A DNA stretch of 64,000 bases. It comes from Cyclina sinensis. Lineage: Eukaryota; Mollusca; Bivalvia; Venerida; Veneridae. Each line of letters opens with the position of its first letter. Position 1 is the stretch's first letter. Of this stretch, positions 48,801 to 60,540 are shown one piece after another. The position numbers were made by a program, and so were the translations under genes. The DNA lies in assembly GCA_012932295.1 (NCBI GenBank), contig JAAONU010000006.1, positions 34,354,607 to 34,418,606 of the forward strand, in the 5' to 3' direction. A model generated the notes under the pieces. That model worked only from the letters and a program-made list of their open reading frames with translations. It was not told the DNA's origin and made no database searches.

Positions 48801-50581
48801 TGGCATGAGCTTTATATCTGATATTTTCTACCAAATTAGCATATTTTGTGTAGTAATAAAGAATAGGGAAATAGGTTGATGTGTGTTTGACAAAGGAATC
48901 AGAAGTTCTATCAGTGTAAACCTGTATGAGTTAATCATAGATCTTCATAAGTACATAGCAAAAAAAATGCTTGGTAGGTAAATGACAACCCTGTGTATGT
49001 TTCGACTGATGAAATTTCTGATTCCTGTGGTATTTGAACACCAGAGGTAAAAGTTCAAGGTCACTTTAATCTTGACCTTCTGCAGAAAATTAATGCCTAT
49101 TGAGCAACTTGGTCATTTAATCTTGTGCAAGCTTTCAGACTCTAATGATATCTTTTATTCATTGAATTCAGTCTGTAAGCATGTGAGGACACATTATTCT
49201 GTTCATTTATATTAGAATCATAATGACAGATTATCAACCAATAGCAATAAAATGAAAAAAAGTAAGTGTAGCACTGAACTTTTATTGTAAAGAATCATTT
49301 TAAACTTGACTGAATTTCAGACGATGGATGATTACATTCCGGAACGTATAGAGTGGGTGGGGTGTGCTGGAAGTGAGCCCAAGTTTCGAGGCTACCCTTG
49401 TGGAATGTGGACCCTATTTCACACTCTTACTGTGGCTGCATACCAGAAGGGCAGGGAAAGTGAGTTGTTCTTGTTCTTGTTGTTAGAAAACAAAATTTAT
49501 TTTTATTTCACATCTACAATGACCATTATGCATCAGTGTGTTCTCAGTTTACACCCCTTCAGAAGATAAATCCATATTTCCTAACTGATCTGCGAATAAG
49601 TTTATTTTAGAATTGTATTAGAGTGATAATTGTAATGTTGCATATTTTCAGTAACATATTTATTCATTGTGATATGGATTAAGGGAAATGTTCAGTTAGT
49701 TGAAAAGGTTAAAGATATTCAGTTTCATCATGAAATCCTTAAAAGAAATAATGTTGTGGGTTTTTTTTAATGAGAAGAGCTCTGCCTATGGTCAATATCA
49801 CTTTTTAAAGGTTGACAAATCCTTTTTTTGACCTTTGGAATTTTCTTTTTCAGATCCCAAAGACTTACCACTAGATGCTCTGGATACGATACAGAACTAT
49901 ATGAAATATTTTTTTGGCTGTCAGATCTGTGTGGAACATTTCCTCAAAATGGCAGCAAGAATAACTCCAAATGACAAAACACCAGATGGCGCTGTGTTGT
50001 GGCTGTGGCAAGCACACAATTTTGCAAACAAACGTCTCCATGGCGACCAAACAGAAGATCCTAAACACCCTAAAAAGCAGTTTCCTACTAAACAAATGTG
50101 CCCAGAATGTTATGATGGTGAATCATGGAATAAAAATCAAGTGCTAGATTATTTGGTGTCATTTTATGGAAAACTTGGTATAGTTCCTGTTGGAGAGGAC
50201 AGTGAAAAGGAGGATTCTGAGAAAACTACTCTTCAAAGTGAAGATAGAAAGCTTGATTGGTGGGAGTTACAGCAGCGCAAGAAAGATTTGGAAATGATAC
50301 GTTTGTTAAGGCAGCAAAAAGTAGAAAGGATGAAAAATAAGAAGGTATTAAAATTGTCAAAAATAGACACAGTAAAAAGAAATTTAGATCTACATTATGG
50401 ACACCTATCAAAAAAAGATCTGGAACACAAGAACTCTTCAGTTATATATGGCTGGGGCTTTAGTAATTTCGATATGAGCATGTGTATAACATTTTATTTA
50501 TTATGTACTTTATCTATAATGGTCCTTTATTATCATTTTATTGTAAGGAGGAAATACAGACCATGGACAGTTCTGTGGTAG
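30600..50581 (+). CDS. QSOX1: Quiescin sulfhydryl oxidase (QSOX), ten coding exons
   Basis: Flavin-dependent enzyme that makes disulfides in secreted proteins and passes electrons to oxygen. Exons: 30600-30852, 39806-39906, 42028-42176, 42867-42957, 45187-45323, 46281-46439, 47826-47955, 48649-48765, 49321-49459, 49854-50581. All junctions are GT-AG, frame is kept throughout, total 2004 bases, 667 aa. Domains: signal peptide (about 1-24); thioredoxin 1 with W65-CGHC-69 and the C97/C106 pair; thioredoxin-like 2 (about 160-235, no CxxC); helix-rich region (about 295-375); ERV/ALR with C394/C406, proximal C448-QI-C451, FAD-binding WxxHNxxN (477-484) and C508-PE-C511; Lys/Glu-rich linker; membrane segment at about 636-656 with a basic tail. 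Length and order fit the family. Oddities: Ser165 and Leu230 occupy places that are cysteines in human QSOX1, and C320 looks unpaired. Intron 1 is about 9 kb. One gene serves here, so the paralogue number is nominal. Confidence 0.95.
31361..32490. mobile_element. CpG-rich inverted-repeat element in QSOX intron 1
   Basis: The first 29 bases (TACAGTACACGCAGCGC... to ...TTTGACA) match the reverse complement of the last 29 with three mismatches. Weaker inverted similarity continues inward (aaaatgaccacc on the left, ggtggtcatttt on the right). Both arms are far richer in CG than the surrounding DNA. No transposase frame. TA flanks would suit a Tc1/mariner-type origin, but that is inference. Confidence 0.65.
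32978..33590. repeat. About three tandem copies of a ~196-bp unit (QSOX intron 1)
   Basis: The landmark ctcaattttct occurs at about 32982, 33182 and 33378, and caccgaaaagca recurs again at about 33570. Monomers share caccgaaaagcactc and aagttgacgaaagctggggtatat. The third copy is the most diverged. Confidence 0.8.
34017..36175. mobile_element. Element with minisatellite inverted termini, host of a nested insertion
   Basis: The left arm (34017-34101) repeats GGACAATAGCCCACTA-like units. The right arm (36099-36175) repeats the reverse complement (agtgggctattgtcc) about five times. The arms enclose a second, distinct element (34148-35983). Confidence 0.65.
34148..35983 (+). mobile_element. CTCACCTGAGC-family element with ~165-bp tandem repeats
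   Basis: Starts tagctcacctgagcacaaag and ends ctcaggtgagcg...ggccctcttgttt, so the ends carry an inverted CTCACCTGAG. Inside, cctctaccaa recurs at 34461, 34626, 34791, 34972, 35126, 35292 and 35457. A second copy is at 54568-56743. No coding capacity. Confidence 0.8.
36730..36930 (-). mobile_element. Retroelement 3' tail, copy 1
   Basis: Nearly identical to 46494-46694. On the minus strand it ends TATAATAAAGCATA-like followed by TGTTC repeats, as a 5'-truncated non-LTR element or SINE would. Class is inferred. Confidence 0.6.
37790..37928. mobile_element. 3' end of the GGGGGCATTGTC-family element
   Basis: Matches the end of the element at 60893-61853 (tattagtaagtt, ttgacccttgaatgac, agcattgtcaccttacagtgacagttcttgttt). 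Confidence 0.6.
37929..38595. mobile_element. Tandem-repeat element fragment rich in TCAAGGTCA (QSOX intron 1)
   Basis: About 150-bp repeated segments with actagagaacccctgggc and gtcaaggtcatggtggccata. It ends near ggggcatgtatgttttacaaatgtctcttgttt. No coding frame. Confidence 0.5.
38820..39075 (-). other. Weak candidate terminal exon antisense to QSOX intron 1
   Basis: On the minus strand an acceptor-like CAGTTTTCAG|GCTTTAACAGC leads into an open frame with coding-like composition (FYKRPPESKWPNEKQ). AATAAA follows at 38874-38869. No start codon with a signal, no partner exon and no recognised domain. Could equally be an old repeat. Confidence 0.2.
39541..39750. mobile_element. CCTTACC-ended MITE (QSOX intron 1)
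   Basis: Starts TTATCCCTTACC and ends GGTAAGGGTTA, an inverted terminal repeat around 210 bp without coding capacity. A related copy in opposite orientation is at 43047-43260. Confidence 0.65.
40212..41015. mobile_element. Tandem-repeat element, GAGCTCGAC family (QSOX intron 2)
   Basis: Begins aagcccgcttgcggtgagctcgac and ends gagcaggctcgacattctgcccatgggcatgtcttgt. Interior segments repeat ...aaggtcaaggtcac... No reading frame of note. Confidence 0.55.
41812..41966 (-). mobile_element. tRNA-derived SINE, copy 1 (antisense to QSOX)
   Basis: The minus strand contains a pol III B box (TGGTTCGAATCCC) in a tRNA-like head, followed by a body shared with 45733-45907 and 46810-46980 (gcagtcatcgagagagatta). 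Not a functional tRNA: no clean acceptor stem. Confidence 0.65.
43047..43260. mobile_element. CCTTACC-ended MITE, second copy (QSOX intron 4)
   Basis: Starts taaaccttacc and ends ggataaaggttaa. The interior resembles 39541-39750 reversed (gatcttggtctgcactggtcac against gtgaccagtgcagaccaagatc). Confidence 0.65.
44365..45141. mobile_element. TTAA-flanked inverted-repeat element (QSOX intron 4)
   Basis: Left end TTAAGGTAATAGAATAC; the right end reads TTAAGGTATTAGATTCC on the reverse strand. TTAA at both edges is the usual piggyBac-type target site, so a non-autonomous relative is possible. A B-box-like gtttgaaccc at 45042-45051 suggests a SINE inside it. Confidence 0.5.
45731..45907 (-). mobile_element. 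tRNA-derived SINE, copy 2 (antisense, QSOX intron 5)
   Basis: The minus strand begins GAGGAGCAGTGGTCGAGG (A-box region) and has TGGTTTGAATCCC (B box). Same body as the copy at 41812. Confidence 0.7.
46494..46694 (-). mobile_element. Retroelement 3' tail, copy 2 (QSOX intron 6)
   Basis: Nearly identical to 36730-36930, with a longer AACAG (minus TGTTC) repeat at 46494-46510. It lies 54 bases after exon 6. Confidence 0.65.
46810..46980 (-). mobile_element. tRNA-derived SINE, copy 3, degenerate (QSOX intron 6)
   Basis: Same family as 45731-45907; B box reads TGGTTCAAATCA on the minus strand. Confidence 0.55.
47009..47310 (+). mobile_element. tRNA-headed SINE of a second family (QSOX intron 6)
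   Basis: The plus strand carries tagtggttaagtgg (A-box region) and gtttgatccccc (B box), then a long body with catggaaaagaaccagggg. A patch of the same body occurs near 26335-26390. Confidence 0.6.
49321..50581 (+). CDS. QSOX1: QSOX exons 9-10: ERV/ALR oxidase domain and membrane tail
   Basis: Exon 9 (49321-49459) encodes WVGCAGSEPKFRGYPCGMW, the start of the FAD-binding ERV/ALR domain. Exon 10 (49854-50581) carries FFGCQICVEHF, the redox pair next to flavin, LWLWQAHNFANKRL for FAD contact and CPEC. After that come an acidic/basic linker (WWELQQRKKDLEMIRLL, probably helical), a single hydrophobic segment and RRKYRPW. The stop is TAG at 50579-50581. Confidence 0.93.
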
Positions 50582-50669
50582 TACTCTTGTTCAGTTATAG
50601 TACCTTTCTAATTGACCATCTTGTATTATTCTGTCTACTTTTAACATTTTGAATCAATCTAATTATTGA

Positions 50670-50675
50670 AATAAA
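50670..50675 (+). terminator. QSOX1: QSOX polyadenylation signal
   Basis: AATAAA 89 bases after the stop codon; the first such signal downstream. Longer 3' UTRs are possible. Confidence 0.6.
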
Positions 50676-50705
50676 TGTTATAAAAGTGAAGGTACAATTA
50701 CATTT

Positions 50706-51187
50706 TTAGCTCATCTGTTTCAAAGAAAAAGTCGAGCTGTTATGATTGCTGCATCGTGACAAGAAGCAGTTGTAACACAAGGGGCATTATTCTGAAAGCT
50801 TTATTTTTGGTGTTATGCCCCTTTTTAACATACAATTTTTGTCAAAATTGCTTATCAAGTTGAATGATTTTAAAACTATCAAAGATATCAATATAAAACT
50901 TGGACTGCATGCTTATCATGACAAGAGGCAGTTGTAACACAAGGGGCATTATTCTGAAAGCTATATTTTTGGGGTTTTGCCCCTTTCTAACTTAAAATTT
51001 TGTCAAAATCGCCAATTAAGTTGAATGATCAAAGGTATCAATATGGACAATATCAACACCTTGACATGAAAAGTCAGAGGTATATAGACCTCCTTCAGGA
51101 GTAGTGCACAAGAACCATAACTATGGCCCCCATTGTCGACATGTAAAACAGACAAGCATTGGCGCCGCTCCATGGAGCACTTGTTTA
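50706..51187. mobile_element. Tandem-repeat element after QSOX
   Basis: Two ~165-bp segments share acacaaggggcattattctgaaag. It starts tagctcatctgtttcaaag and ends ggcgccgctccatggagcacttgttt. Confidence 0.55.
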
Positions 51188-53136
51188 CAAGTAATGTAGC
51201 ATTAAAAACCTTATATGGTTTACCTAGTCAAAATTAAATTTACAAATACGTTTGAAGGTAAACTTCTATCTCTAATAATATAAATCTTAGACATGAAAGA
51301 AGTCATTGTTACATGATGCATGATATGTCAGCAGTTTTTCAGTGTCAAGTGTCTAGGCCATTTTGAGCACTAACATAATTCCTGCAATTTTGAAGTTTGT
51401 TATTTTGCATATCAGATGTCTTTACTGCCATTTTTTTAGGTTTCTTCAAATGTCTAATGTGAAAACAATGGAACTCTTATTCAGTAAAAAAAAATTAAAG
51501 CCTTTCTTTGGGCTCTTACAAAATAAACTGCAGATAACAGTAGACCTGGTCAATATATTTTTAGTGAGGTGTCCTTTTTATCACTTTAATTGAACTGAAT
51601 TTAACCATTAACAAGCTACTATAGAATAACTTGAAAAATATTCATATGTAAGTAATATGTATATGTAATATCACCTTGGACATTTTTGCCTATGACCAGT
51701 ATGACAACTTAGTATGAACACTCGCAAAACCAGAAATGTACTAGCACAGTGTAAATGCAACCTTCATTTGTGCCAAGAAATGTAACTTTCTTTAAGTGAA
51801 CTTTCATTTTGTTTCTTTCAATCCAGGATTCAAACTCTCTATAAATACAATGTTACTAAAATATTGTTTTTATTTTATTATTCAACTTATTGTTATTATG
51901 CACCAGTTACAAATAAAACCATATCACTTACCAACATAAACATGGAAAAAAAGTTTTTTTATTTCTGAATAGCAACTTTACAAGTCTCAAGTGGGGAAAA
52001 AATGAAATACACATGTATATTGCAATCATTTGAAACAGGACAATTGACTTGGTAGTCATCCAACAACATGTACTGTTTCAAGGATGAAAATATTTCATAC
52101 AGAAAGTCAGTTGTCAGTGTATCAGTTAATAGGTCAATGCTGTTCTGAAAATTTGTTTATTCGTTCTTGTTTGTATACATGTATTTTTTAATTTTTATTT
52201 CCATGATGTGACAGGGGTCATGATTGTTACTACTTGATACTAACTTACAGCAGTTTTACTCAGTTGATCAATGAAGTTCCACTGTGGTCCCTCTTTTGTC
52301 AGTGTTATACATGAAAAATTATTCAACAAAATCAATGAAGAGTTGTAACAACAGTGGCACACAGTTTTGAAGTTCTATTTACAAATATTTTAGCTTGCCT
52401 ATGTTCAGAGTTTGATAGACGTTTCTGATATGAATGATGCTAAATTGTATTTATATAATTATGTAAGATAATTAACAATTCTAGGTCTCAGTGCAAACTG
52501 TTGTATTTCCTCCTTAATTTGAATGTGGTTACAATATTGTTGCACTAACCTCTTCCATGACTATGCTAACTTACAGAAAAAAGCTAAATGATTAATTAAG
52601 AAATATGTGTGTTGAAATGCTGTATAAATGCTGAGAATTGTTTGCTTGTAAATTTCAGATTAACCTGTAGAAAATACCAAAAAAAATCAGCGTAAAATAT
52701 GTAATTATGCTTTTTTATGTTGCTTGATAGATTACTTGTATACATTTTTAGAATACTTGGCATAACTGAAGAATGAAGAGAATAATTACAGTTATGATTC
52801 CATATATACTCTGTCTCATTTGCTTACATATCTTTTTGACATTATATTTGCATGTTTGTTTGTAACTTAATCATATCAGTATAGTTAATGCATATTGATC
52901 TGTCCTTGTCTTTATCAAACATTCAGTGCATTATGTAATTATATTTTTATTGGTTGTTGTTGTTTTTGTGACTCTAAACAGGAACAAGTGATTGTTAATT
53001 CTTCATCAGATGTTTGTTTCTTTTATTTTGTTTTCTTTTTCATTTTGAATTTTTATTTCATTGATTAAGAATACACATGGCATGGTTACAGTTAAGGTAA
53101 AACGAAAGTGAAAAATGGAGCTCTTTGAAAAACAAT
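51188..53136. other. AT-rich intergenic DNA, no gene seen
   Basis: No open frame with coding character, no splice-supported exon and no clear repeat boundary. Confidence 0.4.
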
Positions 53137-53363
53137 TAACCCATTTATGCCTAATGGATTATGCCATCCTTGTTCGTTGGACAAAACCATTTTCAATTGT
53201 AAGAGTTTCTGGTATAGATTTTCAGTTCCAGTCTATTTAGGGAAGAAAGTCCTTTATGTAAACTGTGTAGACCCTGATCAGATGCCACGTATTTCGGGGT
53301 CTGATATGGTTCCGCCCTGTTTGCCTATGTCTACTTTTATAGACACTAGACCTTAATGGGTTA
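53137..53363 (+). mobile_element. TAACCCATT MITE, complete copy
   Basis: Starts TAACCCATTTATGCC and ends CCTTAATGGGTTA; 227 bp. Best-preserved member of the family seen at 1, 2346, 13365 and 15686. Confidence 0.8.
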
Positions 53364-53754
53364 CAAGTATTGAAAATGGTTTGCAAGATGTTGCTGTAAG
53401 TTCTTGTGAAGAAAAAAAGTGAACTCAAAAATATGTTTTATTTTTGCTTTCTTGTTATTTTCTTATTAGGAAGTAAATGCAGCTCCATTTTTTACATTTA
53501 TCATAGAATGTTGATAAAAGTTAGTATGACACTTAAACAGTGACATTCTTATGTTCTAGATAAAGGGATGACTTAAACTGCAGAAATACCTTTCAAAAGG
53601 TAGTTTAGTAGTCATATTGGTAAAATTTTTGACTGTCAATTTTATTATTCATATTCATTTTGTCAAGACAGTCAGGTTGTACAATTTGCCAAAAAGAATG
53701 TGATTTGCTGAAATTTTTATTTTTTTTTTAAATACTTTTTATGTTAAAATGCTT

Positions 53755-54567
53755 TTGGTGAGATATTGTGATCACTTAATGTCCATTGTATGTCTGTCTT
53801 CTGTCTGTCCATCCAAACATAGTTTGTTAAAACTCTAGAGGACATGTTCTATATCTGATGTTCAGGATGTTTATTTTGATGATTTCTTGGTCAAGTTTAT
53901 GGCTCACCTTGGATTGAAAACTAGCTCACTCACTTAAATCTAAGTAAAACCTTTGTTGACACTTTAAAAGTCACATTTTGAATTTAGTCATCATATTTTT
54001 GGTCAAGATATTTGTGTTGGTGATTTCAAGGTCAAGTTTGAAAATAAGTCAAAAACTTGGATGATGGCTTAAATCTAAAGAAAAACTTTCTATTCAGTTT
54101 TTATGATTATTGATCAAAATGTCCTAGTCTACAGTTTCAAGGTCAAGTTTGAATATGGGTCACCTTGGGTCAAAAATAAGGTTACTAGCTAATATCAAGT
54201 GAATAAGTTGTCAATATTCTGTGGTACACATTTTTTTTCTCACTCAGTCACATGATTGTTTGTCAATGTGTTTGCCCTGATTATTTCCAGGTCAGTTTTG
54301 AATATGGGTCACCTAGGGTAAAACGTTAACACACTATGTTAAATCGAAGGATAACCTTGTAAACACACCAGGAGCCACATTTATATTCAGTCATGATTTT
54401 TTATCAAATTGTTTTTCCTTGTAATTTTTAGGTGAAATTCAGATACGAGTCACTTGGCCAATTATTATCTCACAAGTTTTGATGGTAAATCCATTACATA
54501 GCACTTGTCTTTTTTTAGCAGTTATATACTCATGTGAGCACATTGGGGCCATCATGGCCCATTTGTT
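53755..54567. mobile_element. Old tandem-repeat element abutting the next one
   Basis: About 145-bp segments with ggtcaagtttga recur. It ends catgtgagcacattggggccatcatggcccatttgtttt, a degenerate form of the 34148 family's end, directly followed by a fresh copy of that family. Confidence 0.5.
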
Positions 54568-56743
54568 TTTTAGCTCACCTGAGCACAAAGTGCTCAGGAT
54601 AAGCTTTTCTGATCAGTCTTTGTCCGTCGTCCGTCCGTCGTCAACTTTTCATTCAAATGACATCTCCTCTGAAACCAAAGGGCCAAATTAAATGAAACTT
54701 GCCTGGGATGTTCCTTGCATGAAGCTCTACCAAGATTGTTCAAATGGTTCTGGTCCATTGCATTTCTGGTTCACTGGAGCTAAAATTAGATTTTAAAAGT
54801 TGGATCTTTAAAAATCTTCTTCTCCGAAACCTCAAGGCCCGGAGCTTAGATATTTGGTATGAAGCATCATCTAGTGGACCTCTATCAAGTTTGTTCAACT
54901 TATGCCCCTGGGGTCAAATTTGGCCCCTCCCCGGGGGTCATTGTTTTTACATAGGCTTATATAGGAAATCTTCTTCTCAGAAACCACAATGCCTACAGCT
55001 TAGATATTTGGTATATAGCATTGTCTAGTAGATGTCTACCAAGTTTGTTCAAATTATGTCCCCTGGGTCAAAATTGGCCACGCCCCAGGGTTCTCTTGGT
55101 TTACATATAGTTATATAGGAAAAACATGAAAAAAACATTTTTCTCTATAACTAATAGGACTAGACCTTAGATATTTGGTGTGGACTATTGTGTTGAGAAC
55201 CTTTACCAGTATTGTTTATATGTTGGCTCCGGGGTCAAAATTGGCCCCGGCCGGGGGGCCCTTAATATGTAAAAAAGGCAATCTTTAAAAATCTTCTTAC
55301 TGGAAACCTCAATGCCTACAGCTTAGATATTTGGTATGCAGCAATGTCTAGTGGATGTCTACCAAGATTTTGCAAATTATGTCCCCTTGGTCAAAATTGG
55401 CCCCTGGGGTTTAAATTGTACCAATATTGTTTTTATGTTTGCCCCTGGGGTCAAAATTGGCCCCACCCTGGGGGCCCTTAATATGTAAAAAAGGCAATCT
55501 TTAAAAATCTTCTTACGGGAAACCTGAATGCCTATAGCTTAGATATTTGGTATGCAGCATTGTCTAGTGGATGTCTACCAAGTTTGTTCAAATTATGTCC
55601 CCTGGGTCAAAATTGGCCACGCCCCAGGGTTCTCTTGGTTTACATATAGTTATATAGGAAAAACATGAAAAATCATTTTTCTCCATAACTAATAGGACTA
55701 GACCTTAGATATTTGGTATGGACTTTTGTGTTGAGAACCTTTACCAGTGTTGTTTATATGTTGGCTCTGGGGTCAAAATTGGCCCCACCCCGGGGGCCCT
55801 TAATATGTAAAAAAGGCAATCTTTAAAAATCTTCTTACTGGAAACCTCAATGCCTACAGCTTAGATATTTGGTATGCAGCATTGTCTAGTGGATGTCTAC
55901 CAAGTTTGTTCAAATTATGTCCCCTTGGTCAAAATTGGCCACGCCCCAGGGTTTTCTTGGTTTACATATAGTTATATAGGAAAAACATGAAAAATCATTT
56001 TTCTCCATAACTAATAGGACTAGATCTTAGATATTTGGTGTGGAGTATTGTGTTGAAAACCTTTACCAGTATTGTTTATATGTTGGCCCCGGGGTCAAAA
56101 TTGGCCTCACCCCGGGGGCCCTTAATATGTAAAAAAGGCAATCTTTAAAAATCTTCTTACTGGAAACCTCAATGCCTACAGCTTAGATATTTGGTATGCA
56201 GCATTGTCTAGTGGACCTCTACCTAGTTTGTTTGAAAAATGTCCCTGGGGTCACTGTTGGCCCCGCCCAAGGGGTCACAAGTTTTAAATAGCAGTATAGA
56301 AGAAAATCTTTAAAAATCTTTTTGTCTGAAACCACAAGGCCTAGAATTTTAAAATTTGGCATGAAGCAAGCTTTATCAAGCTTTTTCAAATTATTAGATT
56401 AGGTTAAAGGTCACGGAGGCTAAAAATAGATTTATCTACTGTACCTCATAGAGCCTTCATTTATAGACCAATATCTTTGATATTCAGTGTATAGGTTCCT
56501 TGCATGGATGTCTACCCATGGGTAGGGTTTGAGGTCACTGGGTCAAGGTCAAGGTCACCATAGCTTATAATAGATATTTCTACTTTCTGTCATAGAGCCT
56601 TTATTTATTGACTGATATTTTACATATTTGGTTTGTAGGCACTTACATATCTTCAAATAAAAAATGAAATACTGATTAACAACAAACCTACAGCCAAAGT
56701 ACTCAGGTGAGCGATCCAGGGCCATCATGGTCCTCTTGTTTAT
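54568..56743 (+). mobile_element. CTCACCTGAGC-family element, second copy
   Basis: Same ends as 34148-35983. The interior shows a higher-order pattern: two ~160-bp monomer types (one with tgtctaccaag, one with ggactagaccttagat) alternate to give ~320-bp repeats. Confidence 0.8.
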
Positions 56744-59700
56744 GTTTTATATAAGGTAAAAAAGAAACAGACATTCAGGGGCAGTATGCTTTGTAAGAAT
56801 AATTATCCTTTGGCTTTCTGCCCAAATATTCCTTCATGAAATACTCATTTAAGTTCATTGCATTGTATTTCTAATGCTTGAGGTCTTTGGGGCTTAACAA
56901 CTATTTTGTTAATCTTTACCAAATCATCACTATAAAAAAAACTTTTTTTGGTTTCACAACATTCACCCAATTCTTCTGTTTGTGTTTGTTACTAGTCTAG
57001 ATTTAAAAGTGCAATTGACAATTTTGGGTCATTACTGGTAGGTTTTAGGTTTTGAATTTGATATTTAGTAATATTGATTATAGAGGTTACTGATATTTGA
57101 TCAGTAAATAGATTAGTAGTTGGTTATTTAACTTAGAGTCAAGGAAACCATGGCGACATTTCGGGAAATTATGAAGACTACAGAATGAGGTTGCTTGCCT
57201 TTAATTCTTGCAACTGACTTTGAGGTATAGCAATTTTCAGAGCAATAATCAGAGGCAGTGATGTATTGTTTTATTGTTTATCACACTGACAATGTTCAAT
57301 CTACTATCTGTTAAGATACTTATGTATAAATAATGTAAGACTTTTAATATCTGTTAATGTCAGACCTAAGTATATGATACTCCTATGAAAGACAATCAGT
57401 ATGATGTCCAAATTAATGTTTTGTGTAACCTTTTTGGATCAATTGTGACGTTACTCATCATCTGCTAGCCCACACATGCGTGATTTGGTCATGACATGGC
57501 TTAGTTACAAAATGATTCAGTTTGCTTAGAAGATAAGCTTAGTTCAGCAATAAGCGTTGTAGGAAAATCTTGTGTGGCATGTGACCAGTATACAAGAAAC
57601 TTTAATGTGGATTCAAAGATGATCGATCCATCAGTTGTTTTTTGTAAACTTTGATTAAACACCCTTGAAACAATCTATCATTGTACCATTCCTTGTGTTG
57701 ATCAAAGAACATTTTAGAAAACCAGTATAGTTGAGACATGAAGTCAGATATAGTGAAACCTATTTTCATAGGACAGGGTTAAGGCCGGCCCTCAAAAGTT
57801 GGTTTATGCATTAAAGGCATTTCCTTTCTCAGTTGAAAGAAAGGATAAGAAATAAAAAAGGAATATCTTGAAACCCTACTAAATTTCCAAATGGACTTGT
57901 CAGTCATTTGTTTAGACAGACCTTTTTACAGTTTTTAGGGATTTTAACTTCTTAGTGGCTGATGTAGCAAAAAGTGCAGATAAAACTTAGCCTGCATTGG
58001 TCTTACAGAAAATAAAGAGTTGTCTTCAGCAGGGTGAAGGTCAGAAGAGGGTACCTTTAGTAGATTTTTAGTGTATTGATTTATATGTTGATGAATCAAG
58101 GCTTTAGAAAACAATGATATTTCTTGATTTAGTCATAGCTCAATTTTCTTCATAGAAGTGAAATCCTGTAGTTTAGCTTTGTAATTAAGGATCGGTTAGA
58201 CTGTTGTCCTTACGCTTTCATTGGTAATGAGGAATGATAGAAGTACTTATATGTAGATATCACTTTGTTTGGAAAAGTTTTAGTGATTATGGAGTTTGTG
58301 ATCATTAAAAAAAAAGTCTATAGCAGAGTGTTACATTCAATTTTTTCATATATGTGATGCAAAAATTACCTTTCTTTCAAAATTGTGCAGCATATATTGT
58401 ATGTTAGCAGTGATCTCAAACTGTAGTGACTTATTATAGACAGTTATGATTTACAACCACTAATGGTAAATGAAACCGCCAGAAGTCAGCACCAATCGAT
58501 AACATACCTGTATGCTTATTAAATTTAATGTATGAAAGACCATTTATATAATTACCTATCTGTGCTAATGCATTAATTAGAAACAGGGTATTGAAGGCTT
58601 TAAAAGAGGTTGGTGTTTAAAACACACAATAAATAACTTCACTATAACCAAACTGACTACATTATCTTGTGGCACCTGTGTTTTGTTAATGTCTTGCCAT
58701 GAAGTGCCAATGTTGTTTATCCAAAAATATCTAAATTTCAGTTATATTTTTACCAAGTTTTTCCAAAAGTTCACAGTGTTTATTTGATGTGCAATTAATT
58801 GTAACTCTTCAACTGATAAAATGTTTTTGAACTGCTGTGTTTTAATACTTCTTAAATCATGAATATGATTTTTTTCTGTTTCATAACACAATTCAGCAGT
58901 GTTGTTCATGTTATGTCTCATTAGGGGCCAATGAAAACCATTTTGACTGTACATTTTACAGAAATATTATCAAATGATTGCCTTTTAGTGAAGTCAGTAT
59001 GAGGATATATTGCCCCTGAAAATTTGATATTGACTGATAATTGTGCATGATGAATTTCACATAGGTCAGTATGTGTTTTTGGCTCTTCCCAGAAGTCAGT
59101 AAGATATTTTATCACAAATCACATGATCATGCTTTAACCAATGAAGAATCTTTTTACTTTTAGTGGTATTGTTTTATATTGATGGGTGAAGGTAAAAAGG
59201 TTCTAGGTTCTAAAAAGTAAAGAAGCAAATAAAACTTGTTTACATTCAGTCCTTGATATTATGAACTGGTAATATTTAAGTGTGTTAAGTATTTTTAATT
59301 TCAGTTTGACTGATTGCCATTTCTTGCACACAGTAGATATGGGAAGCGGATATTTTGTAGAAGTGTGACTATAGTTCTGACATTCTTTATACAGCTTTTA
59401 CATTCCACTATAAAATATTTGCAAACATTTTACCTTTTGTTTTTGTATACAGGAAACATTAACACTTGAAAACATAAGAGGTCTGTTGCAGGGGCCCTAG
59501 TTTGATGCCAAATGTAGTCTGGAAGAATTCATTTGCTTGAACTGGATTCAAACTCATCCCCTAGACCACACTCTGCCAGGTCACTATAAAAGGTGGCTGA
59601 TAATCAAGGGAGTGGTTGTGCTGTATTATACCTCCCTTATAGGCCTTTATTTTCACATGATGTTCATAATTGATCAGAGAACTTTGGGGCCAGAAGTTGT

Positions 59701-60365
59701 CCCCATCTTTCAGATTGGTCCCTTACTTCATATACAGCATTCAAATCCACTTGTTCAAGTAAACTAAAAAAATACTGATCCTTGTATGCAGACTGTTGGT
59801 CCCTTTCAGGGCCATAACAATGCATATGGATCAGTACTTTGATTAGTTGTCAGTGGGTGGGCCCGGGGGAGTCTATCAGCTCTCATATCTTGGAAAAGCC
59901 TCTGGTCACTGATTGTAGGTAATTTTGCAGGTTATATTTTATACAGTATTTGAGAGAATGCCAATTAATAAATACATGCGGTGAGGAAAAAAATGAACAT
60001 AGTGTGATACCTTAACAAATACTAGTACTGAAAATATTGTTCCATTTTATGTTAGATAGGTGATAATATTTTTTAAAGTACTTAAGTCAGTATTTTAACA
60101 GAAACCTGCATAAACCATGCTGGATGTATTTCTAAGTCTGTATGTCCTTGTGTCCTGTAAAATATTAAGCTTTAGACAAACAGTGTAAGTAAAAGATTTT
60201 TGCTTAAAAACATTGAATCATTGAATAGAGAGACCTGTTAAAGTATGATTATTTTGTCTTGCTTAGCCTTTCATTTTGTCACCAGTAACATTACAGAATT
60301 TACTTGAAGAATTTTTGTCTCTTTCTCTATTTTTAATTATTTTTCTCTTGGTTGGTTTTGTTTAG
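56744..60365. other. Intergenic DNA, no gene seen
   Basis: AT-rich, without a credible exon. Weak repeat traces: a degenerate element starting near 57775 (cagggttaaggcc) and a B-box-like gattcaaac at 59545. Confidence 0.4.
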
Positions 60366-60451
60366 GATTATTTTTATAATCAGCCGAGATTTATATTCTT
60401 TACAATATGTCACCAAAGGAGAAATCTTCAATTCTGTTGTTACGGTTACAG
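60366..60451 (+). other. Candidate first coding exon of an unidentified gene
   Basis: A strong pyrimidine tract (60318-60362) and TTTAG acceptor precede an exon-sized stretch with ATG at 60407, the frame MSPKEKSSILLLRLQ, and CAG|GTTTGT at 60451/60452 in phase 0. No later exon is visible before 64000, where repeats take over. Product not recognised. Confidence 0.25.
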
Positions 60452-60540
60452 GTTTGTTGCAGGATTTTTGAAAAATATGTCACAAATATTATTACGATGC
60501 TATTTTTATGATAAAAATGAAAATCTGATGGAAGTAAACA

